From: Actinomycetota bacterium
GTDB taxonomy: Bacteria > Actinomycetota > Actinomycetes > Mycobacteriales > Mycobacteriaceae
NCBI GenBank assembly: GCA_018268465.1
Contig: JAFDWN010000033.1
Location: forward strand, 127,165 to 191,164
Length of the DNA stretch: 64,000 nt
Reading direction: 5' to 3'
Part shown: in pieces, positions 17,024 through 24,788 of the stretch
Layout of the letters: each line of letters begins with the position of its first letter
Numbering within the stretch: position 1 is the first letter of the stretch
Made by a program: the position numbers and the translations under genes
The notes under the pieces: generated by a model
What the model was told of the DNA's origin: nothing
Databases searched by the model: none
Seen by the model: only the letters and a program-made list of their open reading frames with translations

Positions 17024-18154
17024 ATGCACACGGCAATCTGCGACGAACTCGGCATCGACGTCCCGATCTTCGCCTTCACCCACTGCCGCGACGTGGTGGT
17101 CGCGGTCAGCAAGGCCGGGGGTTTCGGAGTGCTCGGCGCCGTCGGGTTCACCCCCGAGCAGCTCGAGATCGAACTGACCTGGATCGACGAACACATCGGC
17201 GACCACTCCTACGGCGTGGACATCGTGATCCCCAATAAGTACGAGGGCATGGATTCGAACATGTCCGGCGACGAACTCACCTCGATGCTGCGGGCGCTGG
17301 TGCCACCGGAACACCTCGATTTCGCCCGCAAGATCCTCGCCGACCACGGCGTCCCCGTCGACGACGCCGACGACAACGCCCTGCAGTTGCTGGGATGGAC
17401 GGAGGCGACGGCCACCCCGCAGGTCGAGATCGCCCTGCGGCACCCCAGGATGACGCTGATCGCCAATGCGCTGGGCACTCCCCCGGCGGACATGATCAAG
17501 CACATCCACGACGCCGGCCGCAAGGTCGCCGCGCTGTGTGGTTCGCCGAAGCAGGCGCGTAAACACGCCGACGGTGGCGTGGACATCATCATCGCCCAAG
17601 GTGGTGAGGGCGGCGGCCACTGCGGGGAGGTGGGCTCGATCGTGTTGTGGCCTCAGGTCGTCAAGGAGGTGGCGCCCATCCCGGTACTGGCCGCCGGCGG
17701 GATCGGTAGCGGGGCGCAGATCGCCGCGGCCCTGGCAATGGGCGCCCAGGGGGCGTGGACGGGCTCGCAGTGGCTGATGGTCGAGGAGGCGGAGAACACC
17801 GCGGTGCAGCAGGCCGCCTACGCGAACGCGACCAGCCGCGACACCGTACGTAGCCGATCGTTCACCGGAAAACCGTGCCGCATGCTGCGCAACGACTGGA
17901 CCGATGCCTGGCAGACACCAGGCAACCCCGAACCGTTGGGTATGCCGCTGCAGTACATGGTGTCCGGTATGGCCGTGGCCGCCACCCACAAGTACCCCGA
18001 CCAGACCGTCGACGTCGCCTTCAACCCGATCGGGCAGGTGGTCGGGCAGTTCACGAAGGTCGAGAAGACGTCGGCGGTGATCCAGCGGTGGGTGCAGGAA
18101 TACCTCGAGGCGACCGCGACGCTCGACGAACTCAACGCGGCGGCGACGGTCTGA
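17024..18154 (+). CDS. Nitronate monooxygenase/enoyl-reductase-like flavoprotein
   Basis: A 376-residue FMN-dependent TIM-barrel protein of the NMO/2-nitropropane dioxygenase superfamily. Visible are the N-terminal PIFAFTHCRDVVVAVSKAGGFGVLGAVG, the flavin-phosphate segments IIAQGGEGGGHCG and VLAAGGIGSGAQIAAALAMGAQGAWTGSQ. The length and sequence resemble the mycobacterial Rv1533 type. The superfamily also includes IpdC, which acts on CD-ring steroid intermediates, so 'nitronate monooxygenase' should not be taken as the reaction. The KstR motif upstream argues for a steroid or branched-lipid intermediate as substrate. It stands alone and converges on fdxA with a 13-base gap. Confidence 0.82.
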   Translation: MHTAICDELGIDVPIFAFTHCRDVVVAVSKAGGFGVLGAVGFTPEQLEIELTWIDEHIGDHSYGVDIVIPNKYEGMDSNMSGDELTSMLRALVPPEHLDFARKILADHGVPVDDADDNALQLLGWTEATATPQVEIALRHPRMTLIANALGTPPADMIKHIHDAGRKVAALCGSPKQARKHADGGVDIIIAQGGEGGGHCGEVGSIVLWPQVVKEVAPIPVLAAGGIGSGAQIAAALAMGAQGAWTGSQWLMVEEAENTAVQQAAYANATSRDTVRSRSFTGKPCRMLRNDWTDAWQTPGNPEPLGMPLQYMVSGMAVAATHKYPDQTVDVAFNPIGQVVGQFTKVEKTSAVIQRWVQEYLEATATLDELNAAATV

Positions 18155-18167
18155 CCGTCCCCCGGAG

Positions 18168-18524
18168 CTAACCCGCGGCGCGGGTCTTCCCCGGCGCCAT
18201 GGCGGCGACCAGGGGGGTGTCCACGCCCAGCGGGCCGATCCCGGCGGCACCGCCGGGATCACCCAGCGGTGCGTCGCGCCCCGGCAGGATCGCCGTGAAG
18301 AACGCCGCGTTGTCGGTCAGATGCTGCTGCTGGTCGGCGGGCAGGTCGGTCTCGTAGTAGATCGCGTCGACCTTGCAGATCAATCGGCAGGCGCCGCAGT
18401 CGACGCATTCGTCCGGGTTGATGTAGAGCGACCGCTGACCCTCGTAGATGCAATCCACCGGGCATTCCTGAACACACGATTTGTCGACGACGTCGACGCA
18501 CGCACTGCCGATCACGTAGGTCAT
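18168..18524 (-). CDS. fdxA: FdxA-type 7Fe ferredoxin
   Basis: A 118-residue ferredoxin with MTYVIGSACVDVVDKSCVQECPVDC at its start (C-x7-C-x3-CP pattern of the 3Fe-4S side) and ECVDCGACRLIC (4Fe-4S side). The last motif ends CKVDAI where CP is usual. The tail ending GVDTPLVAAM matches M. tuberculosis FdxA (Rv2007c), a DosR-regulon electron carrier. The ATG at 18524 lies six bases after TACGCT on the minus strand, so the mRNA should be leaderless. A DosR-type box sits 36-51 bases upstream. It is divergent from the TetR gene. It probably delivers electrons to P450s or other oxidoreductases under hypoxia. Confidence 0.92.
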   Translation of the reverse strand: MTYVIGSACVDVVDKSCVQECPVDCIYEGQRSLYINPDECVDCGACRLICKVDAIYYETDLPADQQQHLTDNAAFFTAILPGRDAPLGDPGGAAGIGPLGVDTPLVAAMAPGKTRAAG

Positions 18525-18559
18525 GGCGACAGCGTAGGAATCGCCGCCCCGTGCCGGAT

Positions 18560-18575
18560 GGGGCCGAAAGTCCCC
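18560..18575 (-). promoter_or_regulatory. DosR-type box upstream of fdxA
   Basis: On the minus strand the site reads GGGGACTTTCGGCCCC, matching the GGGACTT-N-(G)GCCC core of mycobacterial DosR boxes. It is centred about 43 bases upstream of the leaderless fdxA start, the usual position for DosR activation. Confidence 0.75.
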
Positions 18576-18652
18576 TTCGCGGGGGACGGAGGGCTCGTCG
18601 TGGCCCATCTCGCCGCAACCGGGGCAACGGTCTGGCTTTCCGGTCGCCGCGT

Positions 18653-18677
18653 TATGTAGAGTGACATACATAGTCAC
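18653..18677 (+). promoter_or_regulatory. Overlapping inverted repeats, likely TetR operator
   Basis: Two interlaced dyads are present: TATGT-N6-ACATA (18653-18668) and GTGAC-N7-GTCAC (18661-18677). They end 31 bases before the ATG of the TetR gene at 18709, in the fdxA/tetR intergenic region. Position and symmetry fit autoregulation by the adjacent TetR protein. Confidence 0.6.
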
Positions 18678-18708
18678 GCGCCGTCGCGTGTCGGCAGGAG
18701 GGCACCCC

Positions 18709-19305
18709 ATGGCCAGTCCCCGCGAGCGGATGGTGGTGTCCGCCGCGCTGCTGATCCGGGAGCGTGGGGCGCATCCCACCGCGATCGCCGACGTTCTCGA
18801 GCACAGCGGTGCGCCGCGCGGTTCGGCGTATCACTACTTTCCGGGTGGGCGCAGTCAACTGCTCTGTGAGGCAATCGACTATGCGGGCGAATACGTCGCG
18901 CGCCGCATCGCCGGGGCGGACACCGGGCTGGACGCCCTCGACGAGTTGGTCGGCACCTACCGGGCGCAGCTGCTCGACAGCGACTTCCGGGCCGGATGCC
19001 CGGTGGTGGCGGTCAGTGTCGAGGGTGGCGAACCGGGCGCGAGTGCGGATGTCGACCCCGTGATCGCCCGTGCCGCAGCGGCATTCGCCCGCTGGCACGA
19101 CCTGATCGCCGCGCACCTGGTCGCCGACGGCGTCGTGCAGGACCGTGCGGCCGAACTGGCGACACTCATCACCGCCGCGCTGGAGGGGGCGATCATCGTC
19201 GCGCGCGCCGCCCGCGACGTCACTCCTCTCGACCAGGTGCATCGCCAACTGCGTGCCCTGCTGCAGGCCACAGCCCCCGAAGAAAGGCGACGCCATGACC
19301 GATGA
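18709..19305 (+). CDS. TetR-family regulator (LmrA/YxaF type)
   Basis: A 198-residue regulator. The N-terminal helix-turn-helix is contained in TAIADVLEHSGAPRGSAYHYFPGGRSQLLCEAI, with the GSAYHYF recognition-helix form typical of LmrA/YxaF-like members. The C-terminal ligand domain is helical with a CPVVAVSVEG segment. The ATG 18709 has AGGAGG nine bases upstream; an upstream in-frame GTG at 18661 lies inside the putative operator. Its stop overlaps the start of the molybdopterin oxidoreductase gene by 11 bases, so the two are translationally coupled. The same pairing occurs as Rv0196-Rv0197 in M. tuberculosis, as I recall it. Confidence 0.88.
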   Translation: MASPRERMVVSAALLIRERGAHPTAIADVLEHSGAPRGSAYHYFPGGRSQLLCEAIDYAGEYVARRIAGADTGLDALDELVGTYRAQLLDSDFRAGCPVVAVSVEGGEPGASADVDPVIARAAAAFARWHDLIAAHLVADGVVQDRAAELATLITAALEGAIIVARAARDVTPLDQVHRQLRALLQATAPEERRRHDR

Positions 19306-21523
19306 CTGGCAGCCCACCGCGTGCATCCTCTGCGAATGCAATTGCGGCATCGTGGTCCAGGTCGCCGATCGCGGCCTGGCCAAGATCCGCGGCGACAAGG
19401 ACCATCCGGCATCCCGCGGATACACGTGCAACAAGGCACTGCGACTCGACCACTACCAGAACAACCACAACCGCCTCACCGCCCCCCTGCGCCGCACGCC
19501 TGACGGAACCTACGAGGAAATCGACTGGGACACCGCGATCACGGAGATCGCTGCCGGATTTCGCGCCATCAGCGACACCCACGGCGGGCAGTCGATCTTC
19601 TACTACGGTGGCGGTGGACAGGGCAACCACCTCGGTGGCGCCTACAGCGGCGCCTTCCTCAAACCGCTGGGCTCGCGGTACCGCTCCAGTGCACTGGCGC
19701 AGGAGAAGACCGGCGAGGCATGGGTGGACGCCCAGCTGTACGGCGGCCACACCCGGGGAGAGTTCGACCGCGCCGAGGTGTCGATGTTCGTCGGCAAGAA
19801 TCCCTGGATGTCACAGAGCTTTCCACGAGCGCGGGTCGTACTCAACGAGATCGCCAAGGATCCCGGCCGCGCCATGATCGTGATCGACCCCGTGATCACC
19901 GACACCGCCAAGATGGCCGACTACCACCTGCGCACCCGTCCGGGCACCGATGCGTGGTGCCTTGCGGCCATGGCGGCCATCCTGGTGCAGGAGAACCTGT
20001 GCGACGAAGCCTTTCTCGCCGGACACGTCACCGGGGTCGACGCCGTGCGTGCGGTCCTTGCCGACCTGCCGGTCGCCGAATTCGCCCATCGGTGCGGCGT
20101 TGCGGAAGAGCTGTTGCGGGCAGTGGCCCGACGCATCGCCGCGGCGGCGAGCGTGGCGGTCTTCGAGGATCTCGGTGTCCAGCAGGCGCCCAACAGCACA
20201 CTGTGTTCCTACCTCAACAAACTGATCTGGGTGCTGGCCGGCAGTTTCGCCAAACCCGGTGGCCAGCATCTGCATTCGACGTTCGCCCCGCTGTTCCGGC
20301 CCGGTGGTGTCGGCCGCACTCCGGTCACCGGTGCGCCGGTGATCGGCGGGCTGGTCCCCAGCAACGTCGTCCCGCAGGAGATCCTGACGGATCACCCCGA
20401 CCGATTCCGCGCCATGATCGTCGAGAGCAGCAACCCGGCCCATTCCGTCGCCGACAGCGCCGCGTGCCGCGAGGCGTTCGCCGCCCTGGACCTGCTCGTC
20501 GTCATCGACGTCGCCATGACCGAAACTGCGCGGCTGGCCCACTACGTGCTGCCCGCCGCCAGCCAGTTCGAGAAGCCCGAGGCGACGTTCTTCAATCTGG
20601 AGTTCCCGCACAACACCTTTCACCTGCGCCACCCCCTGTTCGAACCGCTCGACGGCACCCTGGCCGAACCCGAGATCTGGGCCCGGCTGGTGCGCGCGCT
20701 CGGCGTCGTCGACGAGGCCGAGTTGCAGCCGCTGCGGACGGCCGCCGAGCAGGGCCGCGATGTCTACACGAGCGCGTTCGCCGCGGCCCTCTACAGCAAT
20801 CCGAACCTGAACAAGGTGCTGCCCTTCGTGCTCTACGAAACCCTGGGCCCCACCCTGCCGGACGGGCTGCGTGGTGCGGCGGCACTGTGGGGCCTGGCCC
20901 AGAAAGCGGCCGCGGCCTATCCCGAGGCCGTGCGGCGGGCCGGATACGCGGACGGCAACGCGCTGTTCGACGCCATCCTGGCGGGCCGGTCGGGGGTCAC
21001 GTTCAGCGTGCACGACTACGAAGACGACTTCGACCTGATCACCCATCGCGACCACAAGATCGCGCTGGCCATCCCCGATCTGCTCGACGAGATCACCGCG
21101 CTGCGGGACGAGCGCGCTCCGCTGACCTCGCCGGAGTTCCCGATCGTGCTGTCGGCGGGGGAACGCCGGGCCTACACCGCCAACGACATCCTGCGCGACC
21201 CCGGCTGGCGTAAACGTGACGCCGACGGGGCGCTGCGTGTCAGCTTCGCCGACGCCGACGCCCTCGGGCTGGTCGACGGCGGCAGGGCCCGGATCACCAC
21301 GGCCGCGGGCAGCGCGGAGGCCAAGGTGGAGGTCAGTGCGGCGATGCTGCCCGGGCACGCGTCGCTGCCCAACGGCTATGGCCTGGACTACACCCGTGCC
21401 GACGGCGAAACCGTCGTCGCAGGGGTGGCGACGAATTCGCTGACGTCATCGGACTGGCGTGACGCATTCGCGGGAACCCCGTGGCACAAACACGTGCCCG
21501 CCCGCATCGAGGCGGTGGTCTGA
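19295..21523 (+). CDS. Molybdopterin (bis-MGD) oxidoreductase, Rv0197-like
   Basis: A 742-residue member of the DMSO-reductase superfamily. The N-terminal 4Fe-4S motif is TACILCECNCGIVV...GYTCNKA (C-x2-C-x3-C then C). The molybdopterin-binding body follows, with FYYGGGGQGNHLGG, VSMFVGKNPWMSQSFPRAR and IVIDPVITDTA. The C-terminal domain carries HASLPNGYGLDY. No Tat signal is visible, so it is probably cytoplasmic. The substrate is unknown; the family includes formate dehydrogenases, nitrate reductases and others. ATG 19295 overlaps the tetR stop. Together the genes resemble Rv0196-Rv0197. The neighbouring divergent fdxA could supply electrons, which is inference. Confidence 0.88.
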   Translation: MTDDWQPTACILCECNCGIVVQVADRGLAKIRGDKDHPASRGYTCNKALRLDHYQNNHNRLTAPLRRTPDGTYEEIDWDTAITEIAAGFRAISDTHGGQSIFYYGGGGQGNHLGGAYSGAFLKPLGSRYRSSALAQEKTGEAWVDAQLYGGHTRGEFDRAEVSMFVGKNPWMSQSFPRARVVLNEIAKDPGRAMIVIDPVITDTAKMADYHLRTRPGTDAWCLAAMAAILVQENLCDEAFLAGHVTGVDAVRAVLADLPVAEFAHRCGVAEELLRAVARRIAAAASVAVFEDLGVQQAPNSTLCSYLNKLIWVLAGSFAKPGGQHLHSTFAPLFRPGGVGRTPVTGAPVIGGLVPSNVVPQEILTDHPDRFRAMIVESSNPAHSVADSAACREAFAALDLLVVIDVAMTETARLAHYVLPAASQFEKPEATFFNLEFPHNTFHLRHPLFEPLDGTLAEPEIWARLVRALGVVDEAELQPLRTAAEQGRDVYTSAFAAALYSNPNLNKVLPFVLYETLGPTLPDGLRGAAALWGLAQKAAAAYPEAVRRAGYADGNALFDAILAGRSGVTFSVHDYEDDFDLITHRDHKIALAIPDLLDEITALRDERAPLTSPEFPIVLSAGERRAYTANDILRDPGWRKRDADGALRVSFADADALGLVDGGRARITTAAGSAEAKVEVSAAMLPGHASLPNGYGLDYTRADGETVVAGVATNSLTSSDWRDAFAGTPWHKHVPARIEAVV

Positions 21524-21535
21524 ACCGGCCGGCGG

Positions 21536-22003
21536 CTACGGGGCCGGCGCGGGAGCCGGTACCGGTTCGGCGGGCAGCGCGGGCTGAGGGCCCGCGGGCA
21601 GGCCGGCCGGAGGCGTCGCGTCGGGGTTGAGCGGACGCTGCGTGAACAGGAAGATCGCCTCGTTCATGCTCACGTCCTGGGTCTGCACGGCGTGCCAGAG
21701 CTCCCGCAGATAGGACAGTCCGCGACCCTGTTGCGGACCGACCGGCACTTCGCTCGTGCCCGGCGGCAGGTTCTCGGGGCTCGACAGGTGCGGGACGTCT
21801 TGCGGCATGGCCAGCGCGTCACCGGCGGCCGGCGGGGGTGCGGCGTCCTGGCCGGGCAGCGGAATGGCCGCAACCGGGCCGGGTGGCGGCGCGGGCGCAC
21901 CGTCCGGATCGGCCAGTGCCGACGGCGCCGCGGCGATCATCGCCGCACCGACGGCAGCGGCGATGCCGGCTGCCAACCCCAGTCCTCGTGTTCCCGTCGT
22001 CAC
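21536..22003 (-). CDS. Secreted Pro/Ala-rich protein, unknown function
   Basis: A 155-residue protein with a clear Sec signal peptide (hydrophobic core about 8-26, probable cleavage after PSALA, residue 31). The mature chain is rich in Pro and Ala at both ends (ending PAPAPAP). A more ordered middle holds LSYLRELWHAVQTQDVSMNEAIFLFTQRPLN. The pattern is typical of small secreted or wall-associated mycobacterial proteins. It converges on the molybdopterin oxidoreductase gene and is divergent from cyp125. No function can be assigned. Confidence 0.75.
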   Translation of the reverse strand: MTTGTRGLGLAAGIAAAVGAAMIAAAPSALADPDGAPAPPPGPVAAIPLPGQDAAPPPAAGDALAMPQDVPHLSSPENLPPGTSEVPVGPQQGRGLSYLRELWHAVQTQDVSMNEAIFLFTQRPLNPDATPPAGLPAGPQPALPAEPVPAPAPAP

Positions 22004-22126
22004 CGATGCCCCCTTCCGGAGCCGCGTTTCGCCTCGCTGATCGGTCCTTCTCCGTCGGCAGCCGAAGTGTTACAGCTGTGGCAGATGTTCCGAGAATTCA
22101 GATTCGCACGGCGTGGCCGAACTGTC

Positions 22127-22166
22127 CAGAACGTGTTGCAACCGCGGCCGTCGAGAACATGTTCCA
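22127..22166 (+). promoter_or_regulatory. Two near-consensus KstR-like sites upstream of cyp125
   Basis: CAGAACGTGTTGCA (22127-22140) and GAGAACATGTTCCA (22153-22166) each match TnnAACnnGTTnnA except at the first base. Their centres are 26 bases apart. They lie 114-153 bases before the cyp125 ATG and 124-163 bases before the start of the secreted-protein gene. Because each lacks one fixed base, the assignment is tentative. Confidence 0.45.
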
Positions 22167-22279
22167 CTTCTCAATCACGCGGACTGCGCCTGACTTTCCC
22201 GAACCTCCGGCGACACGCCCGAATGGTCGTGTAGCAATGCTCTAGCGGGCACTAGACGACGTCGTTGAGGAGCGCATCG

Positions 22280-23551
22280 ATGCCACATCCCAACCTCCCT
22301 CCCGGGTTCGATGTCACCGATCCCGACCTGAACCGCCAACGGCTGCCGGTGGAGGAACTCGCCGAGCTGCGGCGCACGGCGCCGGTCTGGTGGAACGAGC
22401 AGCCGGTGGGCACCGGCGGGTTCGACGACGGCGGGTTCTGGGTGGTGACCAAACACAGGGACGTCAAGGAGGTGTCGCGGCGCAGCGACGTCTTCTCCAG
22501 CCTGGAGAAGACCGCGCTCCCCCGCTATCCGCAGGGATCGGACTGGGAACAGATCAAGATGGGCCGCTTCGTGCTGCTCAACATGGACGCGCCGCACCAC
22601 ACACACCTGCGCAAGATCATCTCCCGGGGCTTCACCCCGCGCGCGGTGGAACGGCTGCGCGACGACCTCAACGCCCGTGCCCAGGACATCGCCAGGGCCG
22701 CGGCGGCCGAAGGCACGGGCGATTTCGTGGAGCAGGTGGCGTGCGAACTGCCACTGCAGGCGATCGCCGGGCTGCTGGGCGTACCGCACGAGGACCGCAA
22801 GAAGATCTTCGACTGGTCCAACCAGATGGTCGGCAACGACGATCCGGAGTTCACCGACCACGACGGTCTGGCCGCGTCCACCGAACTGATCATGTATGCA
22901 ATGCAGCTGGCCGCCGCCCGCGCGCAGGATCCCGGCCCCGACATCGTCACCAAGCTCATCGAGGCCGACGTCGAGGGGCACAAACTCTCCGACGACGAGT
23001 TCGGCTTCTTCATGATCCTGCTGTCCGTGGCGGGTAACGAGACCACACGCAACTCCATCACCCAGGGCATGATCGCCTTCACCCAGTTCCCCGACCAGTG
23101 GGAGTTGTACAAGGCGAAACGGCCGGCGACCGCCGCCGACGAGATCGTGCGGTGGGCGACCCCGGTCAGCTCCTTCCAGCGCACCGCCGTGGCGGACACC
23201 GAACTGGCCGGCGTCCCGATCCGCGCCGGGCAGCGGGTCGTGATGTCCTACCGGTCGGCCAACTTCGACGAGGACGTCTTCGACGACCCGTACACCTTCG
23301 ACATCCTGCGCGACCCCAATCCGCATGTCGGATTCGGTGGTACGGGTGCGCATTACTGCATCGGCGCCAACCTGGCGAGGATGACGATCGACCTCATCTT
23401 CAACGCGATCGCCGACCACATGCCGGATCTGCGGCCGCTGTCGGCGCCCGAGCGGCTACGGTCGGGCTGGCTCAACGGCATCAAACACTGGCAGGTCGAC
23501 TACTCGGGCGGAGTTCCGGCGAAATGTCCTGTTGCGCATTACGTTTCGTGA
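22280..23551 (+). CDS. cyp125: CYP125-family cytochrome P450 (steroid C26/C27 hydroxylase)
   Basis: A 423-residue soluble P450. The N-terminus MPHPNLPPGFDVTDPDLNRQRLPVEELAELR, the K-region RRSDVFSS and the ending KCPVAH match CYP125A1 as remembered. The oxygen-activation helix has AGNETTR (about 251-257) and the haem-thiolate Cys360 is in FGGTGAHYCIGANLAR. CYP125 oxidises the terminal methyl of the cholest-4-en-3-one side chain to the acid, starting side-chain degradation. ATG 22280 is eight bases after GAGGAG. It is not in the canonical cholesterol cluster, so it may be a second copy. Regulatory candidates upstream are two KstR-like sites and TCTAG-N6-CTAGA (22241-22256). Its 3' end overlaps a convergent gene. 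Confidence 0.9.
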   Translation: MPHPNLPPGFDVTDPDLNRQRLPVEELAELRRTAPVWWNEQPVGTGGFDDGGFWVVTKHRDVKEVSRRSDVFSSLEKTALPRYPQGSDWEQIKMGRFVLLNMDAPHHTHLRKIISRGFTPRAVERLRDDLNARAQDIARAAAAEGTGDFVEQVACELPLQAIAGLLGVPHEDRKKIFDWSNQMVGNDDPEFTDHDGLAASTELIMYAMQLAAARAQDPGPDIVTKLIEADVEGHKLSDDEFGFFMILLSVAGNETTRNSITQGMIAFTQFPDQWELYKAKRPATAADEIVRWATPVSSFQRTAVADTELAGVPIRAGQRVVMSYRSANFDEDVFDDPYTFDILRDPNPHVGFGGTGAHYCIGANLARMTIDLIFNAIADHMPDLRPLSAPERLRSGWLNGIKHWQVDYSGGVPAKCPVAHYVS

Positions 23552-23852
23552 CGGCGGGCGGGGCCGGGTAGTTCACGATGGTGCGCCAGTAGGCGTCAGG
23601 GATCTCGCGGTCGGAGCGCAGGACCAGTGCGAGGCCCGCGGCCATCGCGATGCCCAGCAATCCCAGCCACAATCCCGCGACACCGATCACCACCCACAGC
23701 ACCGCGGTGAGCACCGGCCACGGCGACAGCATCGCGAGGATCGGTGCGAAGAAGAACCCGGCGCCGACGTACCAGGCCGAGCCGGCGCGGTCGGAGACCA
23801 TCACGAAGCGCAGCCATCGTGGAATCGGCGGGTCGGTGTGCGGTGCGGCCAT
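23481..23852 (-). CDS. Small two-TM membrane protein
   Basis: A 123-residue protein starting at ATG 23852 behind AGAGGAG. Two hydrophobic segments are visible: about 28-46 (YVGAGFFFAPILAMLSPW) and about 48-77 (VLTAVLWVVIGVAGLWLGLLGIAMAAGLALVL), then a conserved-looking REIPDAYWRTIVNYPAPPAV. Its last 23 codons and stop run antisense to the final 71 bases of cyp125, so the two genes overlap tail to tail. The extra C-terminal tail may be a late stop rather than functional sequence. It is divergent from the XRE regulator with a shared operator-like dyad between them. Function unknown. Confidence 0.7.
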   Translation of the reverse strand: MAAPHTDPPIPRWLRFVMVSDRAGSAWYVGAGFFFAPILAMLSPWPVLTAVLWVVIGVAGLWLGLLGIAMAAGLALVLRSDREIPDAYWRTIVNYPAPPAVTKRNAQQDISPELRPSSRPASV

Positions 23853-23912
23853 CGTCGTCTCCTCTGCTCCCCCGGTACCTCCACCGTGCCGTCGTGGGGT
23901 AGGCGTCGCAAT

Positions 23913-23925
23913 TACCTGCGAGGTA
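23913..23925 (+). promoter_or_regulatory. Dyad in the divergent promoter of the XRE gene
   Basis: TACCT-GCG-AGGTA is a 13-base perfect inverted repeat (extending to 7-base arms with one mismatch) centred between the divergent membrane-protein and XRE genes, 37 bases before the GTG at 23963. It is a candidate operator for that regulator. Confidence 0.5.
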
Positions 23926-23962
23926 GTGGTGGCGGGTGCCGTCGGGCCGCGACACTGGACCG

Positions 23963-24739
23963 GTGACAGCCGCACAGCGACCCCAGCCGGCGGTCGGGCC
24001 CCTGCTCCGCGACTGGCGCCGGCGACGACGGATCAGCCAACTCGAACTCGCGCTGGAAGCCGACGTGTCGGCACGCCACGTCAGCTTCATCGAGACGGGA
24101 CGCGCGACTCCGAGCCGGGCGATGGTGCTGCGGCTCGCCGAAGCGCTCGACGTGCCGTTGCGGGAGCGCAATCGGCTGCTGCTGGCGGCCGGCCTGGCGC
24201 CCGCCTACGCCGAGCGTCCCCTCGACGGCCCCGGTCTGGCTCCGATCCGTGCCGGCGTCACCCGGGTCCTGCAGGCCTACCAGCCGTACCCGTGTGTCGC
24301 CGTGGATCGCACGTGGCACATCGTGGCGTCCAATCCCGGCGCCGCGGTACTGCTCGACGGGGTGGCGGCGCACCTGCTGGACCGTCCCAACGCGCTGCGC
24401 ATCGCCCTGCACCCAGACGGCCTGGCGCCGCGGATCCGCAATCTCGCCGAATGGCGGTATCACCTCACGGCCCGGCTGAGACGCGAGGTCGCCGTCAGCG
24501 GGTCAGCCGAGCTGGCCGACCTGCTCACCGAAATCGAGTCGTACCCGGGCGGTTTCGAGTCGGCGCGCGACCTCGGCGGGGTTGCGGTGCCGCTCGAGCT
24601 CACCAGCGCCGACGGCCGGGCGCTCACCTTCCTGAGCACCGTCACGACGTTCGGTACGGCCCTGGACCTCACCGCGGCCGAACTGAGCATCGAGGCGTTC
24701 CTTCCTGCCGACGAAACGACGGCGGCGGCGCTGCGCTGA
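23963..24739 (+). CDS. XRE-family regulator with MmyB-like ligand domain
   Basis: A 258-residue transcriptional regulator. The N-terminal helix-turn-helix is RISQLELALEADVSARHVSFIETGRATPSRAMVLRLAEALDVP (about 26-70). The C-terminal domain (about 100-250) contains AVDRTWHIVASNPGA and GGFESARDLGGVAVPLEL, matching the MmyB-type PAS-like ligand domain. GTG 23963 is six bases after GACACT and probably leaderless; an upstream in-frame ATG at 23936 also exists. Regulators of this type in actinobacteria often repress a divergent neighbour, here the small membrane-protein gene; the dyad at 23913-23925 fits this. The ligand is unknown. Confidence 0.85.
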   Translation: MTAAQRPQPAVGPLLRDWRRRRRISQLELALEADVSARHVSFIETGRATPSRAMVLRLAEALDVPLRERNRLLLAAGLAPAYAERPLDGPGLAPIRAGVTRVLQAYQPYPCVAVDRTWHIVASNPGAAVLLDGVAAHLLDRPNALRIALHPDGLAPRIRNLAEWRYHLTARLRREVAVSGSAELADLLTEIESYPGGFESARDLGGVAVPLELTSADGRALTFLSTVTTFGTALDLTAAELSIEAFLPADETTAAALR

Positions 24740-24788
24740 ATCGCGTTTGCCCGCCGGGGCGTCCGAAACCGGGTAGAAATGTCCTCAC

